From Phycisphaerales bacterium (GTDB lineage Bacteria; Planctomycetota; Phycisphaerae; Phycisphaerales; SM1A02), in NCBI GenBank assembly GCA_028823105.1, contig JAPKCC010000021.1, positions 1 to 38,019 on the forward strand: a stretch of DNA of 38,019 nucleotides, in the 5' to 3' direction. A model generated the notes under the pieces. It did no database searches, had not been told where the DNA came from, and saw only the letters and a program-made list of their open reading frames with translations. Shown in pieces: positions 25,440 through 33,278 of this stretch; position 1 is the first letter of the stretch, and each line of letters begins with the position of its first letter. A program made the translations under genes and the position numbers.

Positions 25440-25756
25440 CCGCCCCAGAAGCAGCGGCGCGAACTGGCGCCGACCAGGCAGGCGAGATGATCGCTGCGAT
25501 TGGTCGAGATGCTGCGAGAATCGATCGGAATCGTTGCGGCCCTCGGGTATGATTTGGATTCAGATGCGTGTTACACCCGGATCACCTGTCGAGCGGTGTT
25601 CCGGGGCCTAAAAAACCCGCTCGACGACATCCTCAGCCGTCCATGATCCTCATGGATCCTCATTGATCCTCATCGGCCTTGGCTCTCCTGCCAGTGCGTG
25701 TGGTGAATCGATCCCTAGTATGGCTGTGTGATGCCTTCATCAGGAACGCATCCACC
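25440..25756. other. Spacer between lanM and the PSP1 gene
   Basis: 317 bases with no convincing gene. It holds a four-unit 10-bp repeat at 25641-25680 and a TAGTAT hexamer at 25717-25722 that may serve the PSP1 gene. A 45-codon frame at 25509-25646 is visible but lacks a ribosome site and a leader-like sequence. No clear terminator for lanM is seen. Confidence 0.5.
25641..25680. repeat. 10-bp tandem repeat, four units
   Basis: Four 10-mers of the CATGGATCCT type, with changes in the first and last units. It ends 76 bases before the PSP1-domain start codon. Confidence 0.72.
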
Positions 25757-27187
25757 ATGTCTATTTTTCCACTTCCCGTCTTCGAAGAAGATGCCGATCC
25801 CGCCAAACGGGATGCGATCTCCGACGAAGAGCGGTACGCCAAACTCGAATCCCCTTCGACCATCGTGGTGCGGGTTGGCTCCATGCGACGCGTCGCGGAA
25901 TACCCGTACAGCGGCGACGCCAAGCCCGGATGCGGATCCAAGATGGTCGCTCGGACGCATCGCGGTACCGAACTCGTCGAGATGCTCACCACCACCTGCC
26001 CAAATTCAGGTTGTGGCAAGGCCGTCACTCGAGCGGAGATGCTCGACTACATCAAGGCCTCGGGCGGGAAGGACTATCCCTTCCGGACCGATGGACAAAT
26101 CCTCCGGGTCGCGACCATCGAGGACCTGAACCAGTGGTCGGCCTTGAAGTCGCTCACCCTCGAGAAAGTCAAGTTCGTTCGCGGCCTCATTGAGGAGCAC
26201 GCCCTCGATATGAAGGTCGTCGACGTCGAGCCGATCCTGGGTGAAGAACAACTGACCATCTATTACATGAGCGAGGATCGGGTCGACTTCCGAGTGCTTC
26301 TCAAGAGCCTGGCGACCGAGTTCAGCGCTCGCATCGAGATGCGACAGGTTGGCGGTCGAGACGAAGCCCGCCTCGTCGCGGACTACGAGAAATGCGGCCA
26401 GCATTGTTGTTGCAAGAACTTCCTCAAGGTGCTGAAACCGGTCTCGATGCGGTCTGCGAAGGTCCAGAAGGCAACGCTTGATCCGCTGAAGATCTCGGGG
26501 CGATGTGGCCGGCTCATGTGCTGTCTTCGCTACGAGGATCAGACCTACGACGATCTGAAGAAGCGACTGCCCCACCGGAAAACGCGGGTCGGGACCCCCG
26601 AGGGCCCGGGCATCGTGCTGGACAGCAAGATCCTCGTTCAGCTCGTCCTCGTCCAACTGGAGGAAGACGGGCGAGAGATTGCGGTGCCAGTTGAAGAGCT
26701 CTGCGATCCCGACAACTGTCCAACCAAGCCCGTGGAGCCGGATCCGTTCCGAGGTCTCGGACGGCCCGAGGTCGAAGAACGTACGAACGACAAGACTCGA
26801 AAGCGCGGCCAACGAAAGTCGCAGGAGGCGCGGCAGGCCGAACACAAAATCGACTCACAGGCGGAAGCCGCCTCGCAAGCCCCTTCGATCGGCGACGCTC
26901 CCACGGAAACCGAAGAGGATCCCGATCGCACCCGCAAGAAGCGCCGTCGCCGACGCCGCCGGAAGAGCGGTGGCGACGCCGGTGACTCCGGTGGTGCAGC
27001 GACCACCGATTCCGCGGCCGGAGGCGCCGAGGATCGTTCCGATGCTGGCCCGAGTCCCCAGAACGACGCCGCACCCCGGTCCGGCGATGGTGGTGGCGCC
27101 CCAAAGAAGAAGCGACGACGACGACGACGCAAGGGCGGTGGCGGCAATGACGGAAGTGAAGGCGGCGGTGGAAGCGGCGTCGAATGA
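25757..27187 (+). CDS. PSP1/RicT-like protein with arginine-rich C-terminal tail
   Basis: A 476-residue cytoplasmic protein. The PSP1 C-terminal domain lies at about 125-290: VKFVRGLIEEHALDMKVVDVEPILGEEQLTIYY, VDFRVLLKSLATEFSARIEMRQVGGRDEARL, then a cysteine cluster (KCGQHCCC, SGRCGRLMCCLRYE). In the RicT/YaaT family these cysteines help bind iron-sulfur clusters in the RicAFT complex, which affects RNA processing in Bacillus. An extra cysteine-bearing segment (CPNSGCGKAV) precedes it. The last 150 residues are low complexity, with two poly-basic blocks (RKKRRRRRRRRK and KKKRRRRRRK) between Gly/Ser/Asp-rich stretches, which may bind RNA. AGGAACG before the ATG supports the start. The gene overlaps the next one by four bases. 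Confidence 0.87.
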   Translation: MSIFPLPVFEEDADPAKRDAISDEERYAKLESPSTIVVRVGSMRRVAEYPYSGDAKPGCGSKMVARTHRGTELVEMLTTTCPNSGCGKAVTRAEMLDYIKASGGKDYPFRTDGQILRVATIEDLNQWSALKSLTLEKVKFVRGLIEEHALDMKVVDVEPILGEEQLTIYYMSEDRVDFRVLLKSLATEFSARIEMRQVGGRDEARLVADYEKCGQHCCCKNFLKVLKPVSMRSAKVQKATLDPLKISGRCGRLMCCLRYEDQTYDDLKKRLPHRKTRVGTPEGPGIVLDSKILVQLVLVQLEEDGREIAVPVEELCDPDNCPTKPVEPDPFRGLGRPEVEERTNDKTRKRGQRKSQEARQAEHKIDSQAEAASQAPSIGDAPTETEEDPDRTRKKRRRRRRRKSGGDAGDSGGAATTDSAAGGAEDRSDAGPSPQNDAAPRSGDGGGAPKKKRRRRRRKGGGGNDGSEGGGGSGVE

Positions 27188-28356
27188 CCGTTCGACCGAC
27201 TCCTGAAGACACGCTTCCTGCGTCGCCCGAAGAGATGATCTTGCTCGGCCGCCGATGGTGCCCGCAACGCCAGCGTGGTGTGCCGGTTCGAGTGATCGAT
27301 GATCGGATCGTGGATCTTCGAGTCCCGACCATCGCCCATCTCCTGCAATCGCCGGACCCTGTCACGACGGCGAATGATCATGCGCTGATTGAGACCGGTT
27401 GCTCGCTCGACGAGGCACTCCAAGCGATCGGTGATCGAAACCAGGTCCACCTTCTTCCGCCCGTCGACCTCCAACCGATCAAGGCGGCTGGCGTGACGTT
27501 CATCGAGAGCATGCTCGAACGAGTGATCGAGGAGGCGACCCACGGCGATGCCAGCCTCGCCACCGAAGCCCGCCGTCGGATTCTCGAGACCATGGGCCCG
27601 AATGTCGCGACGATTCGACCGGGTTCACCAGAAGCGATGCGTCTTCGAACGACGATGATCGAAGAGGGTCGCTGGAGCCCGTACCTCGAAGTCGGCCTCG
27701 GCGCCGACGCCGAGATCTTCACCAAAGCGAGCCCCCTGTCCGCGGTCGGAACCGGCATGCCGGTGGGTATCCGTCGGGACAGCGATTGGAACAATCCCGA
27801 GCCGGAAGTCGTCCTGGTCTGCGCCCCCGACGGTCGGATCGTTGGCGCGACGCTGGGAAATGACGTCAATCTCCGCGACTGGGAAGGCCGGAGCGCTCTT
27901 CTCTTAGGACGAGCAAAGGACAACCGAAGCAGCGCCGCGATCGGCCCGTTCATCCGCCTCTTCGATACGCATCTGGGCGGCGCATTCGATCTCGATGCGG
28001 TTCGATCCGAAACCCTGGCCCTCGAAATCGAAGGCCGCGACGATGGTTTCCGTCTTGAAGCCTCGAGCTCGATGGCGAAAATCAGCCGCGATCCCGCCGA
28101 CCTGGCCGCGCAACTCTTTGACTCGCATGACTGGCCGGACGGCGTGGTGCTCTATCTCGGAACCATGTTTGCGCCGACCGCTGATCGTCCTCGTGCCGAT
28201 GGCTCGATCGTCGCCGGCAACGGTTTCACCCACCGCGTCGGTGACCGGGTGAGGATCTCCAGCCCCTTGCTCGGCGGACTGCTCAACGAAGTGCAACTCT
28301 GCGAGTCGTGTCCTAGATGGACCGAGCGGATCACTGATCTCGTTGACGCGACCTGA
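27184..28356 (+). CDS. Fumarylacetoacetate hydrolase (FAH) family protein
   Basis: A 390-residue protein of the FAH superfamily, which hydrolyses, decarboxylates or isomerises 2-keto-acid derivatives using a divalent metal. The catalytic core lies in the C-terminal half. NNPEPEVVLV carries the paired metal-binding glutamates, and VGATLGNDVNLRDWEGRSALLLGRAKDNRSSAAIGPFI matches the G-N-D-V-x-x-R-x-x-E signature and following K. The ending VRISSPLLGGLLNEV is also family-like. Members near this type are often annotated as ureidoglycolate lyase-like or 2-keto-pentonate dehydratases; the substrate cannot be fixed here. It starts inside the PSP1 stop (ATGA), so the two are co-translated. Confidence 0.88.
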   Translation: MTVRPTPEDTLPASPEEMILLGRRWCPQRQRGVPVRVIDDRIVDLRVPTIAHLLQSPDPVTTANDHALIETGCSLDEALQAIGDRNQVHLLPPVDLQPIKAAGVTFIESMLERVIEEATHGDASLATEARRRILETMGPNVATIRPGSPEAMRLRTTMIEEGRWSPYLEVGLGADAEIFTKASPLSAVGTGMPVGIRRDSDWNNPEPEVVLVCAPDGRIVGATLGNDVNLRDWEGRSALLLGRAKDNRSSAAIGPFIRLFDTHLGGAFDLDAVRSETLALEIEGRDDGFRLEASSSMAKISRDPADLAAQLFDSHDWPDGVVLYLGTMFAPTADRPRADGSIVAGNGFTHRVGDRVRISSPLLGGLLNEVQLCESCPRWTERITDLVDAT

Positions 28357-28390
28357 TCCGATCCCCACCTGACGACTTCGGACGACTCCG

Positions 28391-28430
28391 AAAAAAGAAC
28401 ATGCCGGCCCCTCGCGAGGCCCGCATGGAC
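28391..28430 (-). terminator. Terminator after lpdA
   Basis: An imperfect hairpin (outer CATGC/GCATG, inner CCTC/GAGG, with a bulge and one mismatch) between 28400 and 28427. Six T residues follow on the minus strand. It lies 37 bases after the lpdA stop, and its stem may also stop the converging FAH transcript. Confidence 0.68.
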
Positions 28431-28463
28431 GATTGTTTGAGTTCGCAGAGACCTTCGCAACGG

Positions 28464-29945
28464 TCAGGCGTGAATCGCTCGACCTTCGGTGGCGAGCACC
28501 GCTTCGTGCATCGACTCGGCCATCGTCGGATGTGCGTGAATCGTCGAGATGATGTCTTCGGCGGTCGCTTCAAGCCGCTTGGCGAGACCCATCTCCGCGA
28601 TCAACTCACTGGCATCCGCACCGATGATGTGACATCCAATGATCTCACCGTACGGCTCGCTGGTGATCACCTTGACCAAGCCTTCGGTGTGGCCAGTCGC
28701 AATCGCCTTGCCGTGCGCCTTGAGCTGATAGGAACCGACCTTGTACTTGATGCCTTGTTCCTTGCACGCCCGCTCGGTCAGACCGACCGACGCGATCTGC
28801 GGGTTCGTATAGGTGCAGCCGGGAATGCCGTCGTAGTCGATGGCGACCGGCTTGTGGCCGGCCATCTTCTCGACCGCCAGCACGCCTTCCTCACTGGAGA
28901 CGTGGGCCAGCCACGGGGCACCAATGATGTCGCCGATCGCGAAGATTCCCGCCACGTTGGTCTGATAGGTGGGGTCGTCGGAAATCTTGGCATCAGTCAC
29001 GATGTGATCACGTTCGACCTTGATGCCGAGTTTCTCGTCAAAGAGACCGTCGAAACGGCCCTTCACGCCAATCGCGACGAGCACCACCTCGGCGTCGATC
29101 TCCTCGGTCTTGGATGCATCCTTGGCATCCGCGATCGTAATCTTCGCCCCGCCCTTGACGGTCTTGATGTCCTTGACGGTGGCACCAGTCTTGAACTTGA
29201 TGCCCTGCTTCTCGAACGCTTTCTTCGCGACCTTCGAAATGTCTTCGTCTTCAACCGGAAGAATGCGGTCCATCATCTCCACCACCGTGACGTCACAGCC
29301 GAACGCGTTCATGAAGTAGGCGAACTCCATGCCGATCGCACCGGAGCCGACGGCGACCATCGACTTCGGACAATGATCGATGGTCAGCAGTTCGTAACTG
29401 GTGAAGATGGTCTTTCCGTCGCTGGGTGCGAAGGGAAGCTGACGAGGCGCGGCCCCGGTCGCGATGAGCACGTGATCCGCGGTGATTCGACCTTCGGACT
29501 TTCCGCCCCCACCGTGGTAGTAGTCATCGTCTGCGGCGAGCACTTCAACTTCGCACGGCGTCCCGCCGGTCGCACCCTTCAGAATCTTCGCATGGCCTTC
29601 GTACTGGTCGACCTTGTTCTTCTTGAGCAGATAGCCAACGCCGTTGTTGAGCGTGCCGGTGATCTTGCGGCTTCGGCCGATGACCTTGTCCCAGTCGACG
29701 TTCACATGCTTGGGATCGATGTCGATCCCCCACTCCGCACCATGAACGATCGCTTCCTGATAGAGCTCGGCATTGTGGAGCAACGCCTTGGTCGGGATGC
29801 AGCCCCAGTTGAGGCAGACGCCGCCGAGTTTTCCGCGTTCGATGCAGGCGGTCTTGAGTCCGAGTTGGCCGGCACGGATCGCGGCGACGTATCCGCCAGG
29901 TCCGGAACCGATGACGATGAGGTCGTAATGCTTGGAGTCGGCCAT
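28464..29945 (-). CDS. lpdA: Dihydrolipoamide dehydrogenase (E3)
   Basis: A 493-residue flavoprotein that reoxidises the dihydrolipoyl groups of 2-oxoacid dehydrogenase or glycine-cleavage complexes with NAD. The FAD-binding GSGPGGYVAAIRAGQLG is at about 13-29. The redox disulfide is GGVCLNWGC (Cys44, Cys49). NAD-binding GSGAIGMEFAYFMNAFG, FAIGDI and the C-terminal catalytic His in HAHPTMAESMHEA complete the set. AAGGGA upstream of the ATG at 29945 fixes the start; the frame continues hundreds of codons upstream only as a shadow. No other subunit of a dehydrogenase complex lies nearby, so this E3 is encoded apart from its partners. It is somewhat longer than the usual 465-475 residues, owing to an insertion around ADDDYYHGGGGKSEG. 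Confidence 0.95.
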   Translation of the reverse strand: MADSKHYDLIVIGSGPGGYVAAIRAGQLGLKTACIERGKLGGVCLNWGCIPTKALLHNAELYQEAIVHGAEWGIDIDPKHVNVDWDKVIGRSRKITGTLNNGVGYLLKKNKVDQYEGHAKILKGATGGTPCEVEVLAADDDYYHGGGGKSEGRITADHVLIATGAAPRQLPFAPSDGKTIFTSYELLTIDHCPKSMVAVGSGAIGMEFAYFMNAFGCDVTVVEMMDRILPVEDEDISKVAKKAFEKQGIKFKTGATVKDIKTVKGGAKITIADAKDASKTEEIDAEVVLVAIGVKGRFDGLFDEKLGIKVERDHIVTDAKISDDPTYQTNVAGIFAIGDIIGAPWLAHVSSEEGVLAVEKMAGHKPVAIDYDGIPGCTYTNPQIASVGLTERACKEQGIKYKVGSYQLKAHGKAIATGHTEGLVKVITSEPYGEIIGCHIIGADASELIAEMGLAKRLEATAEDIISTIHAHPTMAESMHEAVLATEGRAIHA

Positions 29946-30290
29946 GGCGTCCCTTGGTATCTGGTCGTCGCCGGTTCGAGGCCACCTTCGAGGCCACTCC
30001 CGGCGGGGGGGTTCTGGGTCGAATGGAAGGCCGAACATTGTAACGGAGGTGGGGCTCCACACCGACGGGCGTGGCTCTGCGAATTCGGGGTCGAACTCCC
30101 GCCGGGAACCAACCATGAGATCACGCCAGCAGCCCGCGACCGGGAGCCCCCCGGAACGCCCGAAAACCAACCGAATGAGACACCTGAAACGGCCACCCGG
30201 AAGTCGTCGTGGACCGAAGTGGCGGTTGGGGCAATCGTGGCAAAAGTCAGTGGGAGGAAAGACCGATAGCCCGAGGGAGCCTGGAAGATC
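29946..30290. other. Divergent spacer between lpdA and the hybrid kinase
   Basis: 345 bases. I see no coding frame with a start and ribosome site. It contains a doubled TTCGAGGCCAC (about 29974-29995) and presumably the promoters of both flanking genes, but nothing specific can be assigned. Confidence 0.45.
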
Positions 30291-32279
30291 ATGCAAGCCG
30301 ACCCCCCCAACCAATTTGACGACCTCACCCGGACCAACGCCGTCGTCGGCCCCGGCGACGCGCCGCCAGCCGGCCGGAAGGCCAGTCGCCTGAATTCCGG
30401 TGGTACCCGATCTTCTCGCTCGATCGCCTGGCTGCTTGGCCTGAGATTCCGCCGGCCTACTTTGGTCCGGCTCTACGAGCGGGTCAGCAACCTCTGGTTG
30501 TTGCTCACGCTGGCCAGCGGCGTCGTCGCGGCCACCGGACTGACGTTCGAATCCGTGCTGGTCGCGGGCATCGGCCTTGCCTCGATGTTCACCGCAATGC
30601 TGGGGCTCTCCACTGATCTTCGACGCAGTCGACCGGAGATCGCCCGGGGCAGCGCCTGCCGGAGCGGCGGCGCTGGATGCTGGGCGTGGCGGCTCGCTGA
30701 TGGAACTGCCTGGTATGACCAATGCTTCCAGAGACTCATCGGTGACCCCGTCGGGACGGCGATCATCGAGGCAAGCCGTTTCGAAAACCTGCTCGGGCGA
30801 ATTCACGCCGATGACCTCGCCGAATTCCACTTTGCGGTCGACGCCACCATCGAAGGCGGCGCCGATCTCGACTGCACGGTGCGTCTCCGCACGCCCGACG
30901 GAGAGTGGCGATCGATCCGTCTCATCGGTGGCTACGATTCTGGATCGGCTGGCCAACCCGCATGCATCAACGGCATCGCCCTGCCGGAAGATCGCGACCG
31001 GGTCGCAAGCTCGCTCGCGAGCCGAACCGGTGATGACTTGCTCTGTGCGCTCAGTGACCAGTCGCAACTGACTCAGGACCTCGAACGGATCCGCATCGAT
31101 CTCGAAGTACGAAACGGACAACTGGAGGAAGCACGAGCTGCCGCCGTCGAGGCGACCCAGGCCAAGAGCGAGTTTCTCGCCAACATGAGCCATGAAATCC
31201 GAACGCCGTTGACTGCAATCATCGGCTTTGCAGACCTCCTCGCAGAAGACCACGGAGATCCCGATTCGAGAAATTCGATGCTGGAGACGGTTCGCCGAAA
31301 CGGTGAGCACCTACTCGCCCTAGTCAGTGAGATCCTCGATCTCTCGAAGATCGAAGCCGGGCGAATGGAAACCGACCGAGTTCCCACGGATGCGATCGGC
31401 TGCGTACGGGATGCGGCGGATTCACTCCGCGAGCAGGCCCGGGGGAAGGACCTCGAAATCAGGGTCGATATCTCCGAGCGGGTGCCACCGGCGATGTCGC
31501 TCGATCCGACCCGATTCCGGCAGATCGTCGTCAATCTTCTTGGAAACGCGATCAAATTCACGGAGACCGGCGGAATCACGCTCGAGCTGGACCACGAGCC
31601 CGACGGCGACGTCCTGACTCTTCGAGTCGTGGACACGGGGATCGGGATGGCCGACTCGGAGATGGACCGGATCTTCGAACCGTTCCGTCAGGCCGACGGG
31701 TCGACGACCCGACGGTTCGGGGGCACTGGACTCGGGCTTGCCATCTCACGAAGACTCTGCGAAATGCTCGGCGGAAGCCTCACCGTGCGGAGTCGATCCG
31801 GATTCGGTTCGACGTTCTCGGCCCAGGTGACCGCCCCTCCCGCCGTGGCCCCGATGTCCTTGGAAGGCACGGCCGAAGTTCCCCCCGGACTGCGAATTCT
31901 GCTGGCCGAGGACGGCCCGGACAACCGCCGGCTGATCGGACACCTCTTGGGCCGATTGGGCGCCCACGTCGTCGCCGTCGAAAACGGCCAAGAAGCCGTC
32001 GAAGCGGTGCAGAAGAGCGGGGATCGACCCTTCGATCTGGTCATCCTCGACATGCAGATGCCGATTCTGGACGGATATGACGCCGCCCGCCAGCTGCGAA
32101 ATGCTGGTCACGAGGTCCCGATCCTCGCCCTGACCGCCAATGCGATGCCTGGGGACCGCATGATCTGTCTGGAGGCAGGATGCAACGACTACCTCTCCAA
32201 GCCAGTTCGCCGAGACGATCTGGCGTCCAGCATCGCCAGGCTGTCCATCGCCATTCCTCGGTGGAAGAAGGCTGGATAG
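30291..32279 (+). CDS. Hybrid sensor histidine kinase with receiver domain
   Basis: A 662-residue membrane sensor. Two transmembrane helices lie at about 65-83 and 87-106. A PAS-like domain covers about 128-230 (WAWRLADGTAWYDQCFQRLIG, CTVRLRTPDGEWRSIRL). A coiled coil at about 258-292 leads to the HisKA domain, with phospho-His301 in FLANMSHEIRTPLTAIIG. The ATPase domain has the N-box NLLGNAIKF (Asn419), DTGIGM and FGGTGLGLAI. The receiver (about 535-650) has LLAEDGPDN, the phosphoacceptor Asp587 in VILDMQMPILDG, and Lys637 in LSKPV. GGAAG before the ATG supports the start. No DNA-binding output domain is attached and no partner response regulator is adjacent. A phosphotransfer protein elsewhere may complete the relay. 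The signal is unknown. Confidence 0.93.
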   Translation: MQADPPNQFDDLTRTNAVVGPGDAPPAGRKASRLNSGGTRSSRSIAWLLGLRFRRPTLVRLYERVSNLWLLLTLASGVVAATGLTFESVLVAGIGLASMFTAMLGLSTDLRRSRPEIARGSACRSGGAGCWAWRLADGTAWYDQCFQRLIGDPVGTAIIEASRFENLLGRIHADDLAEFHFAVDATIEGGADLDCTVRLRTPDGEWRSIRLIGGYDSGSAGQPACINGIALPEDRDRVASSLASRTGDDLLCALSDQSQLTQDLERIRIDLEVRNGQLEEARAAAVEATQAKSEFLANMSHEIRTPLTAIIGFADLLAEDHGDPDSRNSMLETVRRNGEHLLALVSEILDLSKIEAGRMETDRVPTDAIGCVRDAADSLREQARGKDLEIRVDISERVPPAMSLDPTRFRQIVVNLLGNAIKFTETGGITLELDHEPDGDVLTLRVVDTGIGMADSEMDRIFEPFRQADGSTTRRFGGTGLGLAISRRLCEMLGGSLTVRSRSGFGSTFSAQVTAPPAVAPMSLEGTAEVPPGLRILLAEDGPDNRRLIGHLLGRLGAHVVAVENGQEAVEAVQKSGDRPFDLVILDMQMPILDGYDAARQLRNAGHEVPILALTANAMPGDRMICLEAGCNDYLSKPVRRDDLASSIARLSIAIPRWKKAG

Positions 32280-32387
32280 ACGTCCGTTTCGTTGACGATT
32301 CGACACCGGAGAACGTAGCATCTGCGATTCCCCTCGGTTCGGTGTGAGCCGACGACGGTTTAGGATCGAGAACGGCCGGAGCTTCGC

Positions 32388-33209
32388 GTGCGGACCGCCC
32401 TGATCAGTGACATCCACGGGAACCTTGAAGCCCTCGAGACGATCCTTGAGGACATTGGTCGACGAGGCGTCGACGAGACGATCTGCCTCGGCGATATCGT
32501 CGGCTACGGTCCCAATCCGATCGAGTGCGTTGATCTCGTCGCGGAGCGATGTTCGTGGAGCCTCATGGGCAACCACGATTTCGCGGTGCTCTACGAGCCG
32601 ACCAATTTCAACGTCGTGGCAAAGGACGCCGCCCACTGGACGCGCGACGTTCTGGAAGAGGCGGTTGAGAAGGATCCGGTCTCCGGCAACCGGCGCCTGG
32701 AATTCCTCAATCGAATCAAGACCCGAAAATGCCACGAGCAGATCTACACCTGCGTGCACGGCTCGGTGCGGAAGCCGATCAACGAGTATCTCTTTGATGA
32801 CGACATCCGGGACGACCCCGCGAAGGTCCGACGGATCTTCGAAATGATCGATGACCGTTGCCTCGTCGGTCACACGCACGTCCCTGGCGTCTTCGTCTAC
32901 ACCGAAGAGGACGGCCCGGACTTCATGCGACCGAGTTCGCTCGGCAACGAAGACCCCAGCGATCCGACGTTGATCGGGATCCATGAATTCCATCCCGACG
33001 AGAAAGCCATCGTGAATCCCGGAAGCGTCGGCCAGCCTCGAGATCAAAATGACCGGGCAAGTTACGCCATCCTCGAAACCAACGAGAATGCCCCGCACAG
33101 AGTCCTCTTCTATCGGCTCGAGTACGACATTTCCGCCGTTGCCGACAAGATCTACGCCATCGATCGTCTCGACGACTGGCTCGGTGATCGACTGTTCCAA
33201 GGCCGCTGA
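32388..33209 (+). CDS. YfcE/MJ0936-like metallophosphoesterase
   Basis: A 273-residue calcineurin-like phosphatase. The two-metal site is visible: SDIHGNLEAL (Asp8, His10), GDIVGYGPNP (Asp36), GNHD (Asn62, His63), VGHTHVPGVF and NPGSVGQPRD. The order and length match small bacterial phosphodiesterases of the YfcE/MJ0936 group. The biological substrate is unknown. The start codon is GTG at 32388; CCGGAG lies 7-8 bases before it, and TAGGAT at 32361-32366 could be the -10. So this gene, unlike several neighbours, has a leader with a Shine-Dalgarno sequence. It lies 69 bases upstream of yidC on the same strand. Confidence 0.9.
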   Translation: MRTALISDIHGNLEALETILEDIGRRGVDETICLGDIVGYGPNPIECVDLVAERCSWSLMGNHDFAVLYEPTNFNVVAKDAAHWTRDVLEEAVEKDPVSGNRRLEFLNRIKTRKCHEQIYTCVHGSVRKPINEYLFDDDIRDDPAKVRRIFEMIDDRCLVGHTHVPGVFVYTEEDGPDFMRPSSLGNEDPSDPTLIGIHEFHPDEKAIVNPGSVGQPRDQNDRASYAILETNENAPHRVLFYRLEYDISAVADKIYAIDRLDDWLGDRLFQGR

Positions 33210-33278
33210 GCCTCCCCTGCTCGAGGGCCGGGTACCGTCGTACCGCAGGCCGTCGACATCAACACCTTCCACTTCAAG

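Noticed and set aside
25509-25646. A 45-codon frame after lanM with two Cys and several Ser/Thr, considered as a second precursor
   Set aside because: No ribosome site, no NHLP or Nif11-like leader and no Gly-Gly site; its 3' end runs into the 10-bp repeat.
28401-30269. A 622-codon plus-strand frame across lpdA
   Set aside because: Antisense to a clear dihydrolipoamide dehydrogenase; the composition is that of a shadow frame.
29946-31310. Extended N-terminus of lpdA, hundreds of codons upstream
   Set aside because: The Rossmann motif starts right after the ATG at 29945, which has its own ribosome site; the extension is antisense to the hybrid kinase.
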